Shown: one piece after another, positions 43,668 to 53,086 of the stretch
Layout: each line of letters starts with the position of its first letter
Numbering within the stretch: the stretch's first letter is position 1
Program-made: the position numbers and the translations under genes
Notes under the pieces: model-generated
What the model was told of the DNA's origin: nothing
What the model saw: only the letters and a program-made list of their open reading frames with translations
Database searches by the model: none
NCBI RefSeq assembly: GCF_003339585.1
Contig: NZ_QPKF01000001.1
Span: forward strand, 62,001 to 126,000
Direction of reading: 5' to 3'
Source of the DNA: Exiguobacterium sp. RIT594
GTDB lineage: Bacteria; Bacillota; Bacilli; Exiguobacteriales; Exiguobacteriaceae
Length of the DNA stretch: 64,000 nt

Positions 43668-44510
43668 TCAACCCAGTTCCATGTTCAACTGGTCAGCATA
43701 TTTTTCAAGTTTTTTCTGCAGACTTTCCTTTAACGGATCTAGCGCAATCAGGTATTTTTCGTAATCGGTCCCGGCCTTGGCTGTCTTCAGCAGCAAGGTC
43801 TGTTCCTCGCGGTACCAGTCGGCATAATCTTCATAATACTTGACGAGCGTCTCCGGATTACCTTTGTTACCAAGGGCAGGACCGTAAATCATCAGGATGT
43901 TACTGTTCATCTCGAGCGCCATGTAGTCCGTTTGGGCATTGACCCGGGTGAAGACTTCATCCTGCTCGTCTTCCTTCGTGTTGCCGACCGCTTCCGCCGC
44001 TTTGGCGTTGACGCCGTACTCGTCGGCATTAAAGGATTCGAACAGGGAGGCGAGGGTCGTAAAGACTTCAGGGTCAAATTTCGTCGGGACGATGACGATT
44101 TTCCATTCACCGTCCTGTTTCAAGAACAGTTTTGAAGCACGGTTCGGTAAGGGAGACCCGTCCTCATCGTTAAATTCATGGATGATATAGGCGACATCAC
44201 CTTCCTGAAAGCTTTTGATGACCTTACCCGGCCGGATATTTAAATTGTTAGCACCGAGCATGGCAGGACGGAGTAATTTTCCATCACCGGTATATTCAAT
44301 CCGGGCAAGTGCCTTGGCGTCAGCTGTACCGGATTGTCCAACGGTTTGTTGGTACGTCTTGTAGACGTCAAGAACGTCCTGATCTGCCTGCTTCGTTTGT
44401 TTCGTTTCCGTTGACTTCGGGGATTCAGTATCAGTAGACGGTGCAGCATCATTTCCGCACCCTGCAAGGATGATACCCGTTGACACGAGTACCGTCAGTA
44501 ATCGTTTCAT
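43668..44510 (-). CDS. Hypothetical lipoprotein
   Basis: A 280-residue predicted lipoprotein that I do not recognise. The lipobox is LAGC (cysteine at about residue 18), followed by a low-complexity Ser/Thr/Lys-rich linker (about 22-45) and a globular, acidic domain with an NTF2-like flavour in the middle (HEFNDEDGSPLPNRASKLFLKQDGEWKIV). The C-terminal part is helical and charged. The start at 44510 is chosen because AGGAGG and the lipoprotein signal begin there; twelve upstream codons are in frame but lack a ribosome site. It is next to bcp. Confidence 0.8.
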   Translation of the reverse strand: MKRLLTVLVSTGIILAGCGNDAAPSTDTESPKSTETKQTKQADQDVLDVYKTYQQTVGQSGTADAKALARIEYTGDGKLLRPAMLGANNLNIRPGKVIKSFQEGDVAYIIHEFNDEDGSPLPNRASKLFLKQDGEWKIVIVPTKFDPEVFTTLASLFESFNADEYGVNAKAAEAVGNTKEDEQDEVFTRVNAQTDYMALEMNSNILMIYGPALGNKGNPETLVKYYEDYADWYREEQTLLLKTAKAGTDYEKYLIALDPLKESLQKKLEKYADQLNMELG

Positions 44511-44624
44511 ATTTTCAGTTCCTCCTATATGAACAACATCAATCATCTATGTCTTCACCATACATGAAATTCGCTTTTTTGAGTAGGGAATAGGTACACT
44601 ATCATAAAGGAGAGTGGGTTCAAC

Positions 44625-44912
44625 ATGAAAATTCACGTAACAGACGAAGCATTACAGTATTTCAAAGAAGAGATGGAAGCAAAAGAAGGCGATACAATCC
44701 GCTTTTTCGCTAAATACGGCGGATCAACCGATTTGACGCAAGGGTTTTCGGTCGGCGTCCACATGGAGACTGTCGACCGGGCAGCGGTTGAAGAAACCGT
44801 CGACGGGATTCATTTCGTCGTCTCGGATCAGGATGACTGGCTGTTCCAGGGGCAGGATGTCGAAGTATCTGTTCAAAATGAAGAGATCGTCTTCTCGCAA
44901 GCCAAGCAATGA
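44625..44912 (+). CDS. HesB-like protein, YneR family
   Basis: A 95-residue protein with the HesB/IscA-like fold pattern (MKIHVTDEALQYFKEEM) and the YneR-type middle GGSTDLTQGFSVG. It has no cysteine at all, so it cannot be an ordinary Fe-S carrier. YneR relatives are common in Bacillales; their role is unknown. AAAGGAG precedes the ATG, and a terminator follows. Confidence 0.85.
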   Translation: MKIHVTDEALQYFKEEMEAKEGDTIRFFAKYGGSTDLTQGFSVGVHMETVDRAAVEETVDGIHFVVSDQDDWLFQGQDVEVSVQNEEIVFSQAKQ

Positions 44913-44917
44913 ATCGT

Positions 44918-44956
44918 AAATGAAGAGGACCTCCACGGTCTTCTTCATTTTTTTGT
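44918..44956 (+). terminator. Terminator of the yneR-like gene
   Basis: GAAGAGGACC and GGTCTTCTTC pair with a small offset around TCCAC, followed by ATTTTTTT. Confidence 0.82.
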
Positions 44957-45000
44957 CCAGAATAATTGTAAGCGGCGACATGCTTCTGTACAATGGAGAA

Positions 45001-45014
45001 TGTAAGCGATTAAA
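45001..45014 (+). promoter_or_regulatory. cre-like box upstream of rocA
   Basis: TGTAAGCGATTAAA matches the core TGNAANCGNWNN of cre, but the final CA is AA. It sits about 26 bases before the rocA start, a position suited to CcpA repression of amino-acid catabolism. Binding is inferred. Confidence 0.4.
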
Positions 45015-45039
45015 AGCAAGTATAAAAGGGGGAATAGAG

Positions 45040-46584
45040 ATGATTCCGTACAAACACGAACCATTCACGGACTTCTCACAGGAAGCAAACAAGAAAGCGT
45101 TCGAAGAGGCGCTTGAACTTGTATCGAAAGAGCTTGGGAAAGATTATCCGCTCGTCATCGGGGGAGAACGTGTGACGACAGAGGACAAAATCGTTTCTGT
45201 CAATCCGGCAAACAAAGAAGAAATCGTCGGACGCGTTTCGAAAGCGACACAAGCACACGCTGAAGATGCAATGCAAGCGGCAGTCAAAGCATTTGAGACG
45301 TGGAAATTCGTCAATCCGAGTGTTCGTGCGGACGTCTTATTCAAAGCGGCAAACATCATCCGCAAACGTAAACATGAATTTTCGGCTTATCTCGTCAAAG
45401 AAGCAGGTAAACCATGGAACGAAGCAGATGCGGATACAGCAGAAGCAATTGATTTCCTCGAATACTATGCGCGTCAGATGCTCGTCTTAAAAGAAGGTAA
45501 AAAAGTCGAGAGCCGTCCGGGCGAATACAACCGGTACGACTACATCCCGCTTGGTGTCGGTGTCATCATCTCACCATGGAACTTCCCGCTTGCCATCATG
45601 GCAGGAACAGCGGTTGCTGCGATCGTGGCAGGTAACCCGATCCTCTTGAAACCAGCATCGACGACACCGGTCGTCGCTGCCAAATTCGTTGAAGTCATGG
45701 AACAGGCGGGTCTTCCGGCCGGTGTCTTGAACTTCATCCCGGGACCAGGCGCAGAAGTTGGCGATTACCTCGTCGATCACCCGAAAACACGTTTCATCAG
45801 CTTCACGGGTTCACGTGATGTCGGACTCCGCATCAACGAACGGGCTTCGAAATTGAACGACGGTCAAATCTGGCTCAAACGCGTCATTGCGGAAATGGGC
45901 GGAAAAGACACGATGGTCATCGATGAGTCGGCTGACCTTGACTACGCAGCAGACATGATCACAAAAGCGGCATTCGGTTTCTCAGGACAAAAATGCTCGG
46001 CTTGTTCACGTGTCGTCGCACTTGATTCGGTTTATGACGAATTGCTCGCAAAAGTCGTCGAAAACACAAACAAACTCAGTATCGGTAACCCGGTCGACGT
46101 GACGAACAACGTTGGACCTGTCATCGATGCAGCAGCTTTCAAAAAGATCACATCGTACTTCGATGTCGCAAAACAAGAAGGCCGGATTGCAGCGGGTGGT
46201 ACGGCGGATGATTCGACAGGATACTTCGTCTCGCCGACAATCGTCGCTGACGTTCAACCGACTGACCGCTTGATGCAGGAAGAAATCTTCGGACCGGTCG
46301 TTGCCTTCACGAAAGCAAAAGACTTCAAAGAAGCAATCGATATCGCCAACAACACGGAATACGGTTTGACAGGTGCTGTCATCACTCAGGATCGTACGAA
46401 CCAGGAATACGCACGTGCGAACTTCCATGTCGGTAACTTGTACTTCAACCGCGGTTGCACAGGTGCAATCGTTGGGTACCAACCGTTTGGCGGATTTAAC
46501 ATGTCAGGAACGGATTCAAAAGCAGGCGGACCGGATTACTTGACGTTACACCTTCAAGCAAAAACTACTTCTGAAATGTTCTAA
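45040..46584 (+). CDS. rocA: L-glutamate gamma-semialdehyde dehydrogenase (RocA/PruA)
   Basis: The 514-residue NAD-dependent enzyme oxidises glutamate semialdehyde (from P5C) to glutamate, the last step of proline and arginine breakdown. Landmarks are [24 protein letters not shown], the general-base Glu in IAEMGGKD, and the nucleophile Cys within [14 protein letters not shown]. The C-terminus [19 protein letters not shown] is typical. The start ATG at 45040 follows GGGGGAATAG; the frame is open upstream from 44920, but that part is not conserved. The next gene codes for a proline symporter, in line with proline use. Confidence 0.96.
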   Translation: MIPYKHEPFTDFSQEANKKAFEEALELVSKELGKDYPLVIGGERVTTEDKIVSVNPANKEEIVGRVSKATQAHAEDAMQAAVKAFETWKFVNPSVRADVLFKAANIIRKRKHEFSAYLVKEAGKPWNEADADTAEAIDFLEYYARQMLVLKEGKKVESRPGEYNRYDYIPLGVGVIISPWNFPLAIMAGTAVAAIVAGNPILLKPASTTPVVAAKFVEVMEQAGLPAGVLNFIPGPGAEVGDYLVDHPKTRFISFTGSRDVGLRINERASKLNDGQIWLKRVIAEMGGKDTMVIDESADLDYAADMITKAAFGFSGQKCSACSRVVALDSVYDELLAKVVENTNKLSIGNPVDVTNNVGPVIDAAAFKKITSYFDVAKQEGRIAAGGTADDSTGYFVSPTIVADVQPTDRLMQEEIFGPVVAFTKAKDFKEAIDIANNTEYGLTGAVITQDRTNQEYARANFHVGNLYFNRGCTGAIVGYQPFGGFNMSGTDSKAGGPDYLTLHLQAKTTSEMF

Positions 46585-46602
46585 AATGATGTTTAATAGA
46601 TG

Positions 46603-46634
46603 AAACGGGTATGCGACCTGCATACCCGTTTTTT
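46603..46634 (+). terminator. Terminator between rocA and putP
   Basis: AAACGGGTATGC pairs with GCATACCCGTTT around GACCT, then T's. It suggests rocA and putP are at least partly separate units. Confidence 0.9.
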
Positions 46635-46657
46635 CTTTAGAAAAGGGGGAGCACGAG

Positions 46658-48169
46658 ATGAACGGAATGTGGTTCGCGATTTTGTTGTATCTGGGTTTGA
46701 TGGTCACACTAGGCGTCGTCGCGTATTACCGGACAAAGAACATGAACGATTATATGCTTGGAGGACGAACGATCGGACCGGTCGTCACAGCGCTCTCAGC
46801 CGGAGCCAGTGATATGAGTGGATGGTTATTGATGGGATTACCAGGCGCCATGTTTGCAACTGGTCTGTCCAGTGGATGGATTGTCATCGGATTACTGCTC
46901 GGTGCGTATGCCAACTGGTTGCTCGTTGCACCACGTTTACGTGCCTATACGGCGCATGCCGGGGATGCGATTACGATTCCCGACTACTTTGAAAAGCGGT
47001 TCCACGATAAAAGTGGTGTCCTGCGTACAGTTTCAGCTGGAGTTATCTTAATATTCTTTATAATGTACGCTTCAAGTGGTTTTGTCGCCGGCGGTCGTTT
47101 GTTTGAATCGGTCTTTGGACTCGAATATACAACCGGCTTATGGATTTTGGCAGCTGTCGTCATCGCGTATGTCTTCCTCGGCGGATTCCTCGCGGTCAGT
47201 TGGACGGACGTCGTCCAAGGAATGATCATGGTCATCGCCTTGCTGATTGTCCCGGCCGTTACGCTTGCGCTCAGCGGCGGTATCAATGAGACGCTTGAGA
47301 CGATCCGTTCGACGGACGGTTCGAAACTTGAACTGTTCAAAGGGACGACTGTGATCGGCATCGTTTCCCTGCTTGCCTGGGGACTTGGTTACTTTGGTCA
47401 ACCGCACATCATCGTCCGTTTTATGGCGATTCGAAACTTGCATGAAATGAAAGCAGCTCGTCGGGTCGGGATGATCTGGATGACGTTTTCGATTGTCGGG
47501 GCAATGATAACGGGGTTATTCGGATACGCCTATTTCACGCAACAGGGCGGAACACTCGAAAATCCAGAGAACGTCTTCATTCAACTGTCACGTGATCTGT
47601 TCCCAGGGTTCATCACGGGATTGTTACTGGCGGCATTGCTCGCTGCCATCATGTCAACGATTTCGACGCAACTGCTTGTGTCATCGAGTGCCGCAACTAA
47701 TGATTTCTATCAGCGTTTCCTGAAACGGAATGCGTCAGATAAAGAGTTGATGGTCATGGGACGGATCATGGTTCTCGTCGTCGCACTCCTTGCCATTGCC
47801 TTATCATTTGGTGCTCAAAAATCAATTTTAACACTCGTCGGTTATGCCTGGGCCGGCTTCGGTGCTGCGTTTGGACCAGTCGTGCTGTTCAGCTTATTAT
47901 GGCGCCGGATGAACAAAACAGGAGCACTTGCTTCGATGATTACGGGATCGGTCGTCGTCATCGCCTGGATTTTGGTGAAGATGTATGTCAAAGATCTTCC
48001 GTTTTATATCTCGGAGATGTATGAAATGATTCCTGCATTCATCGCGTCTACTGTCGCACTTGTTGTTGGCAGTCTCTTGACGAAAGCACCGAGTCAAGCG
48101 ATGTATGATGAATTCGATGAAGTACAAGCTCAACTCAAAGGAGCGGAACAACAACGGAAAGTCGTATGA
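46658..48169 (+). CDS. putP: Sodium/proline symporter PutP
   Basis: The 503-residue sodium:solute symporter has 12-13 membrane helices. PutP-type motifs are YMLGGRTIGPVVTALSAGASDMSGWLLMG, GGFLAVSWTDVVQG, AWGLGYFGQPHIIVRFMA and MSTISTQLLVSSSA. It imports proline with Na+. It begins at the ATG at 46658 after GGGGGAG, 73 bases past rocA, and is followed by its own terminator. Proline dehydrogenase is not in the window. Confidence 0.95.
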   Translation: MNGMWFAILLYLGLMVTLGVVAYYRTKNMNDYMLGGRTIGPVVTALSAGASDMSGWLLMGLPGAMFATGLSSGWIVIGLLLGAYANWLLVAPRLRAYTAHAGDAITIPDYFEKRFHDKSGVLRTVSAGVILIFFIMYASSGFVAGGRLFESVFGLEYTTGLWILAAVVIAYVFLGGFLAVSWTDVVQGMIMVIALLIVPAVTLALSGGINETLETIRSTDGSKLELFKGTTVIGIVSLLAWGLGYFGQPHIIVRFMAIRNLHEMKAARRVGMIWMTFSIVGAMITGLFGYAYFTQQGGTLENPENVFIQLSRDLFPGFITGLLLAALLAAIMSTISTQLLVSSSAATNDFYQRFLKRNASDKELMVMGRIMVLVVALLAIALSFGAQKSILTLVGYAWAGFGAAFGPVVLFSLLWRRMNKTGALASMITGSVVVIAWILVKMYVKDLPFYISEMYEMIPAFIASTVALVVGSLLTKAPSQAMYDEFDEVQAQLKGAEQQRKVV

Positions 48170-48180
48170 TGATAACGAAA

Positions 48181-48218
48181 AGAATGTCCGGTGCCTCGTG
48201 CGCCGGACATTCTTTTTA
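48181..48218 (+). terminator. Terminator of putP
   Basis: AGAATGTCCGG and CCGGACATTCT pair perfectly around an 11-base loop, followed by T5. Confidence 0.9.
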
Positions 48219-48238
48219 TATAGAAGAAACTAACTAGG

Positions 48239-48300
48239 TGAACATATCTTTACGTAAAACATATATGTTGCCTATACGCAAAAAAAGCGTATACTAACAA
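48239..48300 (+). promoter_or_regulatory. mntH promoter region with dyad
   Basis: The stretch holds ACATATATGT, a 10-bp palindrome at about 48,262-48,271 with an AACATAT copy 20 bases upstream, and a TATACT -10 near 48,290. It is a plausible site for a DtxR/MntR-type regulator, but it does not clearly match a consensus I can vouch for. Confidence 0.35.
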
Positions 48301-48320
48301 CTAAAGAGAGGTGAGGCAAA

Positions 48321-49541
48321 GTGGTAAGTCAACCGATCGTTCCAGTGGAGCGTTTGAAAAAAAGACACTATATCGGACCGGCGTTCGTGGCTGCCGTCGC
48401 TTACCTCGATCCGGGGAATTTTGCGACGAACATGACGGCAGGAGCGCAGTACGGATTTTTACTCCTGTGGGTGATCATCGCAGCAAACTTGATGGCCGTC
48501 ATGATTCAGACACTGTCGGCGAAACTGGGGCTGGTCAGCAATACGAGCCTTGCAGAAGTCATCCGGGATGAACTGTCGCCGGTCATGCGGATCATTTACT
48601 GGGCGCAGGCTGAACTCGTCGCCATGGCAACGGATTTAGCCGAGTTCGTCGGGGCGGCACTCGGTTTTAACCTGCTGTTCGGCATCGATTTGAAAATCGC
48701 CGCCTTGCTGACGGCGGTTGCTTCGTTCATCATCCTGGGATTCGAACGAAAAGGATTACGGCATTTTGAAGCCGTCATCGGAGCCCTGGTCCTTGTCATC
48801 GCACTCGCATTTGCGATCCAAGTCATCGAAGTCAGACCGGTTCTGCAGGATGTTGCCGGTGGATTGATTCCCGGATTTTCGGGGACGTCGAGTATTGTTC
48901 TCGCAGCGGGGATGCTCGGGGCAACGGTCATGCCGCACGCGATTTATCTCCATTCCGACTTAACGAAACGACGGATGGGGAACATCGCTGATAAAAAAGG
49001 ATTGTTACGGATTCAGAAAGTGGACATTTGGGCGGCCATGTTGATTGCGGGAGCAGTCAATGCCGCGATGCTTGTCATTGCCGCGACCGTTTTCTTCGGG
49101 ACGAGCCAAAAGGCCGAGACGCTGGAAAGTATTTTTCACGGGCTCGGGACGTCACTCGGCGGTGCAGCACCTTATCTGTTTGGCGGAGCGCTGTTGATTT
49201 CCGGACTCGCTTCATCGAGTGTCGGCACGATGTCAGGTGACGCCATCATGCGCGGTTTCCTGAAGATGGAGATTCCGATTTTCCTCAGACGCAGTATCAC
49301 GATGTTACCGGCCATCCTCTTGCTGTTATCCGGATTTGATCCGACACGCGCGTTGATTTGGAGCCAGGTCGCCTTATCGTTCGGGATTCCGTTTGCGTTG
49401 ATTCCATTAATTCGTGCCACATCAAGTGAACGGATCATGGGCAAATATAAAAATCGGCCGCTGACAAAAGGTGCCGCTTGGACGATTGTCAGTATCGTTA
49501 TCATCTTCAACGTCTATCTGTTAGCTGATCTTTTATTTTGA
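48321..49541 (+). CDS. mntH: Nramp-family divalent metal transporter MntH
   Basis: The 406-residue proton-coupled Mn2+/Fe2+ importer has 11 membrane helices. The metal-binding motif of helix 1, DPGN (AYLDPGNFATNM), and that of helix 6, MPH (LGATVMPHAIYLHSDL), are intact. The start is GTG at 48321 after an AGAGGTGAG site. It stands alone between terminators. Control by intracellular manganese through MntR is expected from the family, but no clear box is proven. Confidence 0.95.
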   Translation: MVSQPIVPVERLKKRHYIGPAFVAAVAYLDPGNFATNMTAGAQYGFLLLWVIIAANLMAVMIQTLSAKLGLVSNTSLAEVIRDELSPVMRIIYWAQAELVAMATDLAEFVGAALGFNLLFGIDLKIAALLTAVASFIILGFERKGLRHFEAVIGALVLVIALAFAIQVIEVRPVLQDVAGGLIPGFSGTSSIVLAAGMLGATVMPHAIYLHSDLTKRRMGNIADKKGLLRIQKVDIWAAMLIAGAVNAAMLVIAATVFFGTSQKAETLESIFHGLGTSLGGAAPYLFGGALLISGLASSSVGTMSGDAIMRGFLKMEIPIFLRRSITMLPAILLLLSGFDPTRALIWSQVALSFGIPFALIPLIRATSSERIMGKYKNRPLTKGAAWTIVSIVIIFNVYLLADLLF

Positions 49542-49555
49542 ATAATCAGATTTTT

Positions 49556-49675
49556 TGTTTTGCTTACCGGCAGCTCGGGTAATTCATTACTAGAAGCTTT
49601 CTGCCCGGAAGCTTTGCTACCCCTATAAGGACGATGGTGCGGACCTCCCCCCGATGCACCATCGTCTTTTTTGTC
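49556..49675 (+). ncRNA. Structured 3' region of mntH or short RNA, ending in a terminator
   Basis: GGGTA (49577-49581) pairs with TACCC (49618-49622), enclosing AAGCTTTC/GGAAGCTT (49594-49614) with loop TGCCC. A large terminator follows, ACGATGGTGC/GCACCATCGT plus T6 (49631-49672). This is more structure than a terminator needs. It may be the mntH 3' UTR or a small RNA; no own promoter is evident. Confidence 0.4.
49628..49673 (+). terminator. Terminator downstream of mntH
   Basis: ACGATGGTGC pairs with GCACCATCGT around a 15-base C-rich loop; CTTTTTT follows. Confidence 0.9.
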
Positions 49676-49742
49676 TGGACAAAAAGTGCTATGATTAGAA
49701 ATAGTGTAAAATATATTGAAAAAGTTCCGGAGGTGGAATCAG

Positions 49743-50033
49743 ATGGCAAAGATTAACGAAGAACAAGTCCGCCATGTGGCGCATTTAGCACGTCTCGCCG
49801 TAACGGATGAAGAAGTCCAACAATTTACCGTTCAACTTGAGAAGATTCTCGGGTTTGCTGAACAATTAAATGAGCTCGATACGACAGGCGTCGAACCGAC
49901 GACACACGTCCTCGATCTCAAAAACGTCTTGCGTAAAGATGAAGTACGTCCGTCGCTTCCGCGCACGGAAGTAGAACGACTCTCACCTGATTGGGAAGAC
50001 GGTCAAGTCCGTGTCCCGGCAGTATTCGAATAA
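49743..50033 (+). CDS. gatC: Asp/Glu-tRNA(Asn/Gln) amidotransferase subunit GatC
   Basis: The 96-residue subunit stabilises GatA and GatB. Family motifs are [32 protein letters not shown] and [12 protein letters not shown]. The ATG at 49743 follows GGAGGTGG; nine in-frame codons upstream are not part of the conserved protein. It is the first gene of gatCAB, with gatA 16 bases downstream. Confidence 0.95.
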   Translation: MAKINEEQVRHVAHLARLAVTDEEVQQFTVQLEKILGFAEQLNELDTTGVEPTTHVLDLKNVLRKDEVRPSLPRTEVERLSPDWEDGQVRVPAVFE

Positions 50034-50049
50034 GGAGGAGACCACCGAT

Positions 50050-51492
50050 ATGTCACTTTTTGAACATGGTGTAAAGAACTTACACACACTCGTCAAAGAC
50101 GGAGAAGTCAAAGTATCCGAGCTTGTCCAGGAATCGTTTGACCGGATTGACCGCGTGGACGGAAACATCGGCGCATTTTTATCGTTGAACGAAGATGCTT
50201 TCGAGCAGGCAAAACGGATGGACGAGATTGCAAAACATGAAGCAAACCCGTTATTCGGGTTACCGATTGGTGTCAAAGACAACATCGTCACGAAAGGGAT
50301 GACGACGACATGTGGTTCGAAGTTCCTTGAAAACTTCGTTCCGGCGCATGATGCGACGGTCGTCGAGCGTCTGCATGAAGCAGGAGCCATCACAATCGGG
50401 AAATTGAACATGGATGAGTTCGCGATGGGCTCATCAAACGAAAACTCGGCCTACAAGCCGGTCCGCAACCCGTGGAACACAAAACACGTACCGGGCGGTT
50501 CGTCAGGCGGATCAGCAGCTGCTGTCGCGGCAGGCGAAGTCTTATTCAGCCTCGGTTCTGATACGGGTGGTTCGATCCGTCAGCCGGCTGCGTACTGTGG
50601 GGTCGTCGGTTTAAAACCGACATACGGTCTCGTCTCGCGTTACGGTCTCGTTGCCTTCGCCTCGTCACTTGACCAAATCGGTCCATTGACACGGACAGTC
50701 GAAGACAATGCGTACTTATTGAGTGCGATTGCCGGACATTGTGACATGGATTCGACGTCAGCGAACGTCAACCCGACGGATTACACACAAGCACTGACAG
50801 GGGATATTAAAGGACTGAAGATTGCCGTGCCGAAAGAATATTTCGGAGAAGGAATCAGTGAAGGCGTCAAAGAAAACATCCGGGCAGCCATCAAGAAACT
50901 CGAGTCGCTTGGTGCGACGGTGGATGAAGTGTCACTTCCGAACTCGAAATATGCGCTTGCGACATATTACTTACTCGCTTCTTCGGAAGCCTCATCGAAC
51001 CTGGCACGTTTCGACGGCATCCGTTATGGTGTCCGCGCTGAAGCCGATGCACTCGAAGATGTCTTCAAGTATTCGCGCGCTCAAGGTTTCGGTGACGAAG
51101 TCAAACGCCGGATCATGCTCGGAACGTATGCCCTCAGCTCAGGCTACTACGATGCGTACTATAAAAAAGCACAACAAGCACGGACATTGATCAAACAAGA
51201 TTTTGACCAGGTCCTTGCCAACTACGATGTCATCATCGGACCAACTGCACCGACTCCAGCCTTTGAACTCGGGGCGCAAAACGATGATCCGGTCACGATG
51301 TATGCCAACGATATTTTGACGATTCCAATCAACCTGGCAGGTGTGCCTGCGATTTCGGTTCCAGCCGGTCTCGTTGACGGACTGCCGGTCGGTCTGCAAA
51401 TCATCGGAAAACACTTTGACGAGGCGACGATTTATCGTGCTGCGCATGCATTTGAGCTTGCGACCGGTGGATTTACGCTTCCGAAGTTATAA
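50050..51492 (+). CDS. gatA: Asp/Glu-tRNA(Asn/Gln) amidotransferase subunit GatA
   Basis: The 480-residue amidase-signature enzyme releases ammonia from glutamine for transamidation of Glu-tRNA(Gln). The catalytic Ser-cisSer-Lys set is visible in [11 protein letters not shown] (Lys), [14 protein letters not shown] (cis-Ser) and [11 protein letters not shown] (nucleophile Ser). The ATG at 50050 is preceded by AAGGAGGAG. It sits between gatC and gatB. Confidence 0.97.
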   Translation: MSLFEHGVKNLHTLVKDGEVKVSELVQESFDRIDRVDGNIGAFLSLNEDAFEQAKRMDEIAKHEANPLFGLPIGVKDNIVTKGMTTTCGSKFLENFVPAHDATVVERLHEAGAITIGKLNMDEFAMGSSNENSAYKPVRNPWNTKHVPGGSSGGSAAAVAAGEVLFSLGSDTGGSIRQPAAYCGVVGLKPTYGLVSRYGLVAFASSLDQIGPLTRTVEDNAYLLSAIAGHCDMDSTSANVNPTDYTQALTGDIKGLKIAVPKEYFGEGISEGVKENIRAAIKKLESLGATVDEVSLPNSKYALATYYLLASSEASSNLARFDGIRYGVRAEADALEDVFKYSRAQGFGDEVKRRIMLGTYALSSGYYDAYYKKAQQARTLIKQDFDQVLANYDVIIGPTAPTPAFELGAQNDDPVTMYANDILTIPINLAGVPAISVPAGLVDGLPVGLQIIGKHFDEATIYRAAHAFELATGGFTLPKL

Positions 51493-51505
51493 AGGAGAAT
51501 GCCTT

Positions 51506-52939
51506 ATGAACTTTGAAACGGTCATCGGTATTGAGGTCCATGCCGAATTAAATACAAATACAAAGATGTTTTGCGGCTGTGCCCGGGAATACGGGGCGGA
51601 AACGAACACGAAGACGTGCCCGATCTGTCTCGGACATCCCGGTGTCCTGCCGAAAATCAATGAAAAAGCGGTCGAACTCGCCGTTCGTGCGGCCATGGCA
51701 TTGAACTGTCAGGTTGCCGATCAAACGAAATTCGACCGGAAAAACTATTTTTATCCGGATACACCAAAAGCGTATCAAATTTCGCAGTTTGATCAGCCGA
51801 TCGGTTTTGACGGCTACATCGATGCGGAAGTCGACGGCGAAACAAAACGTTTCCGGATTGAACGCGTCCACCTCGAAGAAGATGCCGGAAAGATGAACCA
51901 TACCGGCGCCAACCATTCGGTCGTCGACTTCAACCGGACAGGTGCACCGTTGATTGAGATTGTCAGTGAAGCCGATATGCGTTCAGCAAAAGAAGCGGTC
52001 GCTTACCTCGAGCGTCTCAAAGAAGTCCTGCAGTATGCGGGCGTCTCGGACGTTAAGATGGAAGAAGGCTCGTTACGGTGCGACTGTAACATCTCCGTCC
52101 GTCCATACGGGCAAGAGAAATTCGGAACAAAAACCGAACTGAAGAACTTGAACTCGTTCGGAAATGTCTTAAAAGGTCTTGAGTTCGAAGAAGACCGCCA
52201 CCGCAAGCTGTTGTTATCCGGCGGCGTCATGCGTCAGGAAACACTCCGTTTTGACGAAACGAAAAAACAAACGGTCCTGATGCGGGTCAAAGAAGGCGCA
52301 TCCGATTACCGCTACTTCCCGGAACCGGATCTCGTTAAGCTGGTCCTCGATCATGACTGGAAAGAAGCAATCCGCGCCGGTATTCCGGAATTACCGGATG
52401 CCCGTCGTGTCCGTTACCAGGAAGCACTTGGTCTGTCTGCCTATGACGCGAAACAATTGACGGTCACACGTGAGATGGCGGAATACTTCGAAGCAACGAT
52501 TGCAGCGGGTGCTGAACCAAAAGCCGCTGCCAACTGGACGGTCGGTGAAGTCCAAGGTCACTTGAACAAATCGACGGAAACGTTTGATACGATCAAGCTG
52601 ACACCAGCCCGTCTTGCGGAAATGATCGAATTGATTGCCGGTGGAACGATTTCATCGAAAATCGCGAAACAAGTCTTCACGGCAGTCATCGAACAAGGCG
52701 TCGAACCACGCGCTTACGTCGAAGAACAAGGACTCGCACAAATTTCGGACGAAGGACTGCTACGCGGACTTATCGTCGAGATGTTTGAAGCAAATCCGGC
52801 GGTTGTCGAAGAGCTTGTCAACGGCCGTGACCGGAAAAAAGGTTTCGTCATCGGTCAAATCATGAAAAAAACAAAAGGAATGGCGAATCCGGCATTGCTC
52901 GATCAACTGTTCTACGAAGAACTCGAAAAATTAAAATAA
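51506..52939 (+). CDS. gatB: Asp/Glu-tRNA(Asn/Gln) amidotransferase subunit GatB
   Basis: The 477-residue subunit binds tRNA and carries out kinase and transamidase steps. Landmarks are [33 protein letters not shown], the zinc-ligand cysteines (CGC, CPIC), [14 protein letters not shown] and the C-terminal YqeY-like helical tail ([21 protein letters not shown]). The ATG at 51506 follows AAAGGAG, 13 bases after gatA. A terminator closes the operon. Confidence 0.97.
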   Translation: MNFETVIGIEVHAELNTNTKMFCGCAREYGAETNTKTCPICLGHPGVLPKINEKAVELAVRAAMALNCQVADQTKFDRKNYFYPDTPKAYQISQFDQPIGFDGYIDAEVDGETKRFRIERVHLEEDAGKMNHTGANHSVVDFNRTGAPLIEIVSEADMRSAKEAVAYLERLKEVLQYAGVSDVKMEEGSLRCDCNISVRPYGQEKFGTKTELKNLNSFGNVLKGLEFEEDRHRKLLLSGGVMRQETLRFDETKKQTVLMRVKEGASDYRYFPEPDLVKLVLDHDWKEAIRAGIPELPDARRVRYQEALGLSAYDAKQLTVTREMAEYFEATIAAGAEPKAAANWTVGEVQGHLNKSTETFDTIKLTPARLAEMIELIAGGTISSKIAKQVFTAVIEQGVEPRAYVEEQGLAQISDEGLLRGLIVEMFEANPAVVEELVNGRDRKKGFVIGQIMKKTKGMANPALLDQLFYEELEKLK

Positions 52940-52948
52940 GCTTTCTTG

Positions 52949-53003
52949 AAGCACCAGTGTCCTTCCTTAAATCAGGGGAAGGACACCGGTGTTTCTTTTT
53001 TTG
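52949..53003 (+). terminator. Terminator of gatCAB
   Basis: A long stem, AAGCACCAGTGTCCTTCC, pairs with GGAAGGACACCGGTGTTT with one mismatch, followed by CT7. Confidence 0.92.
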
Positions 53004-53086
53004 CCTTTGTAATGTGCCGGGACTTCATGTAAAATAAAACAGTTATGTATCAAATGGATCGGTTGAGTAAAAAAGGAGAAAATCTT

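Noticed and set aside
48239-48300. Manganese (yybP-ykoY) riboswitch before mntH
   Set aside because: The gap is only about 60-80 bases and lacks the conserved blocks; a protein operator is more likely.
53045-53086. Longer DgkB start at 53045
   Set aside because: There is no ribosome site before it, and the added residues are not part of the lipid-kinase fold; AAAAAGGAG precedes 53087.
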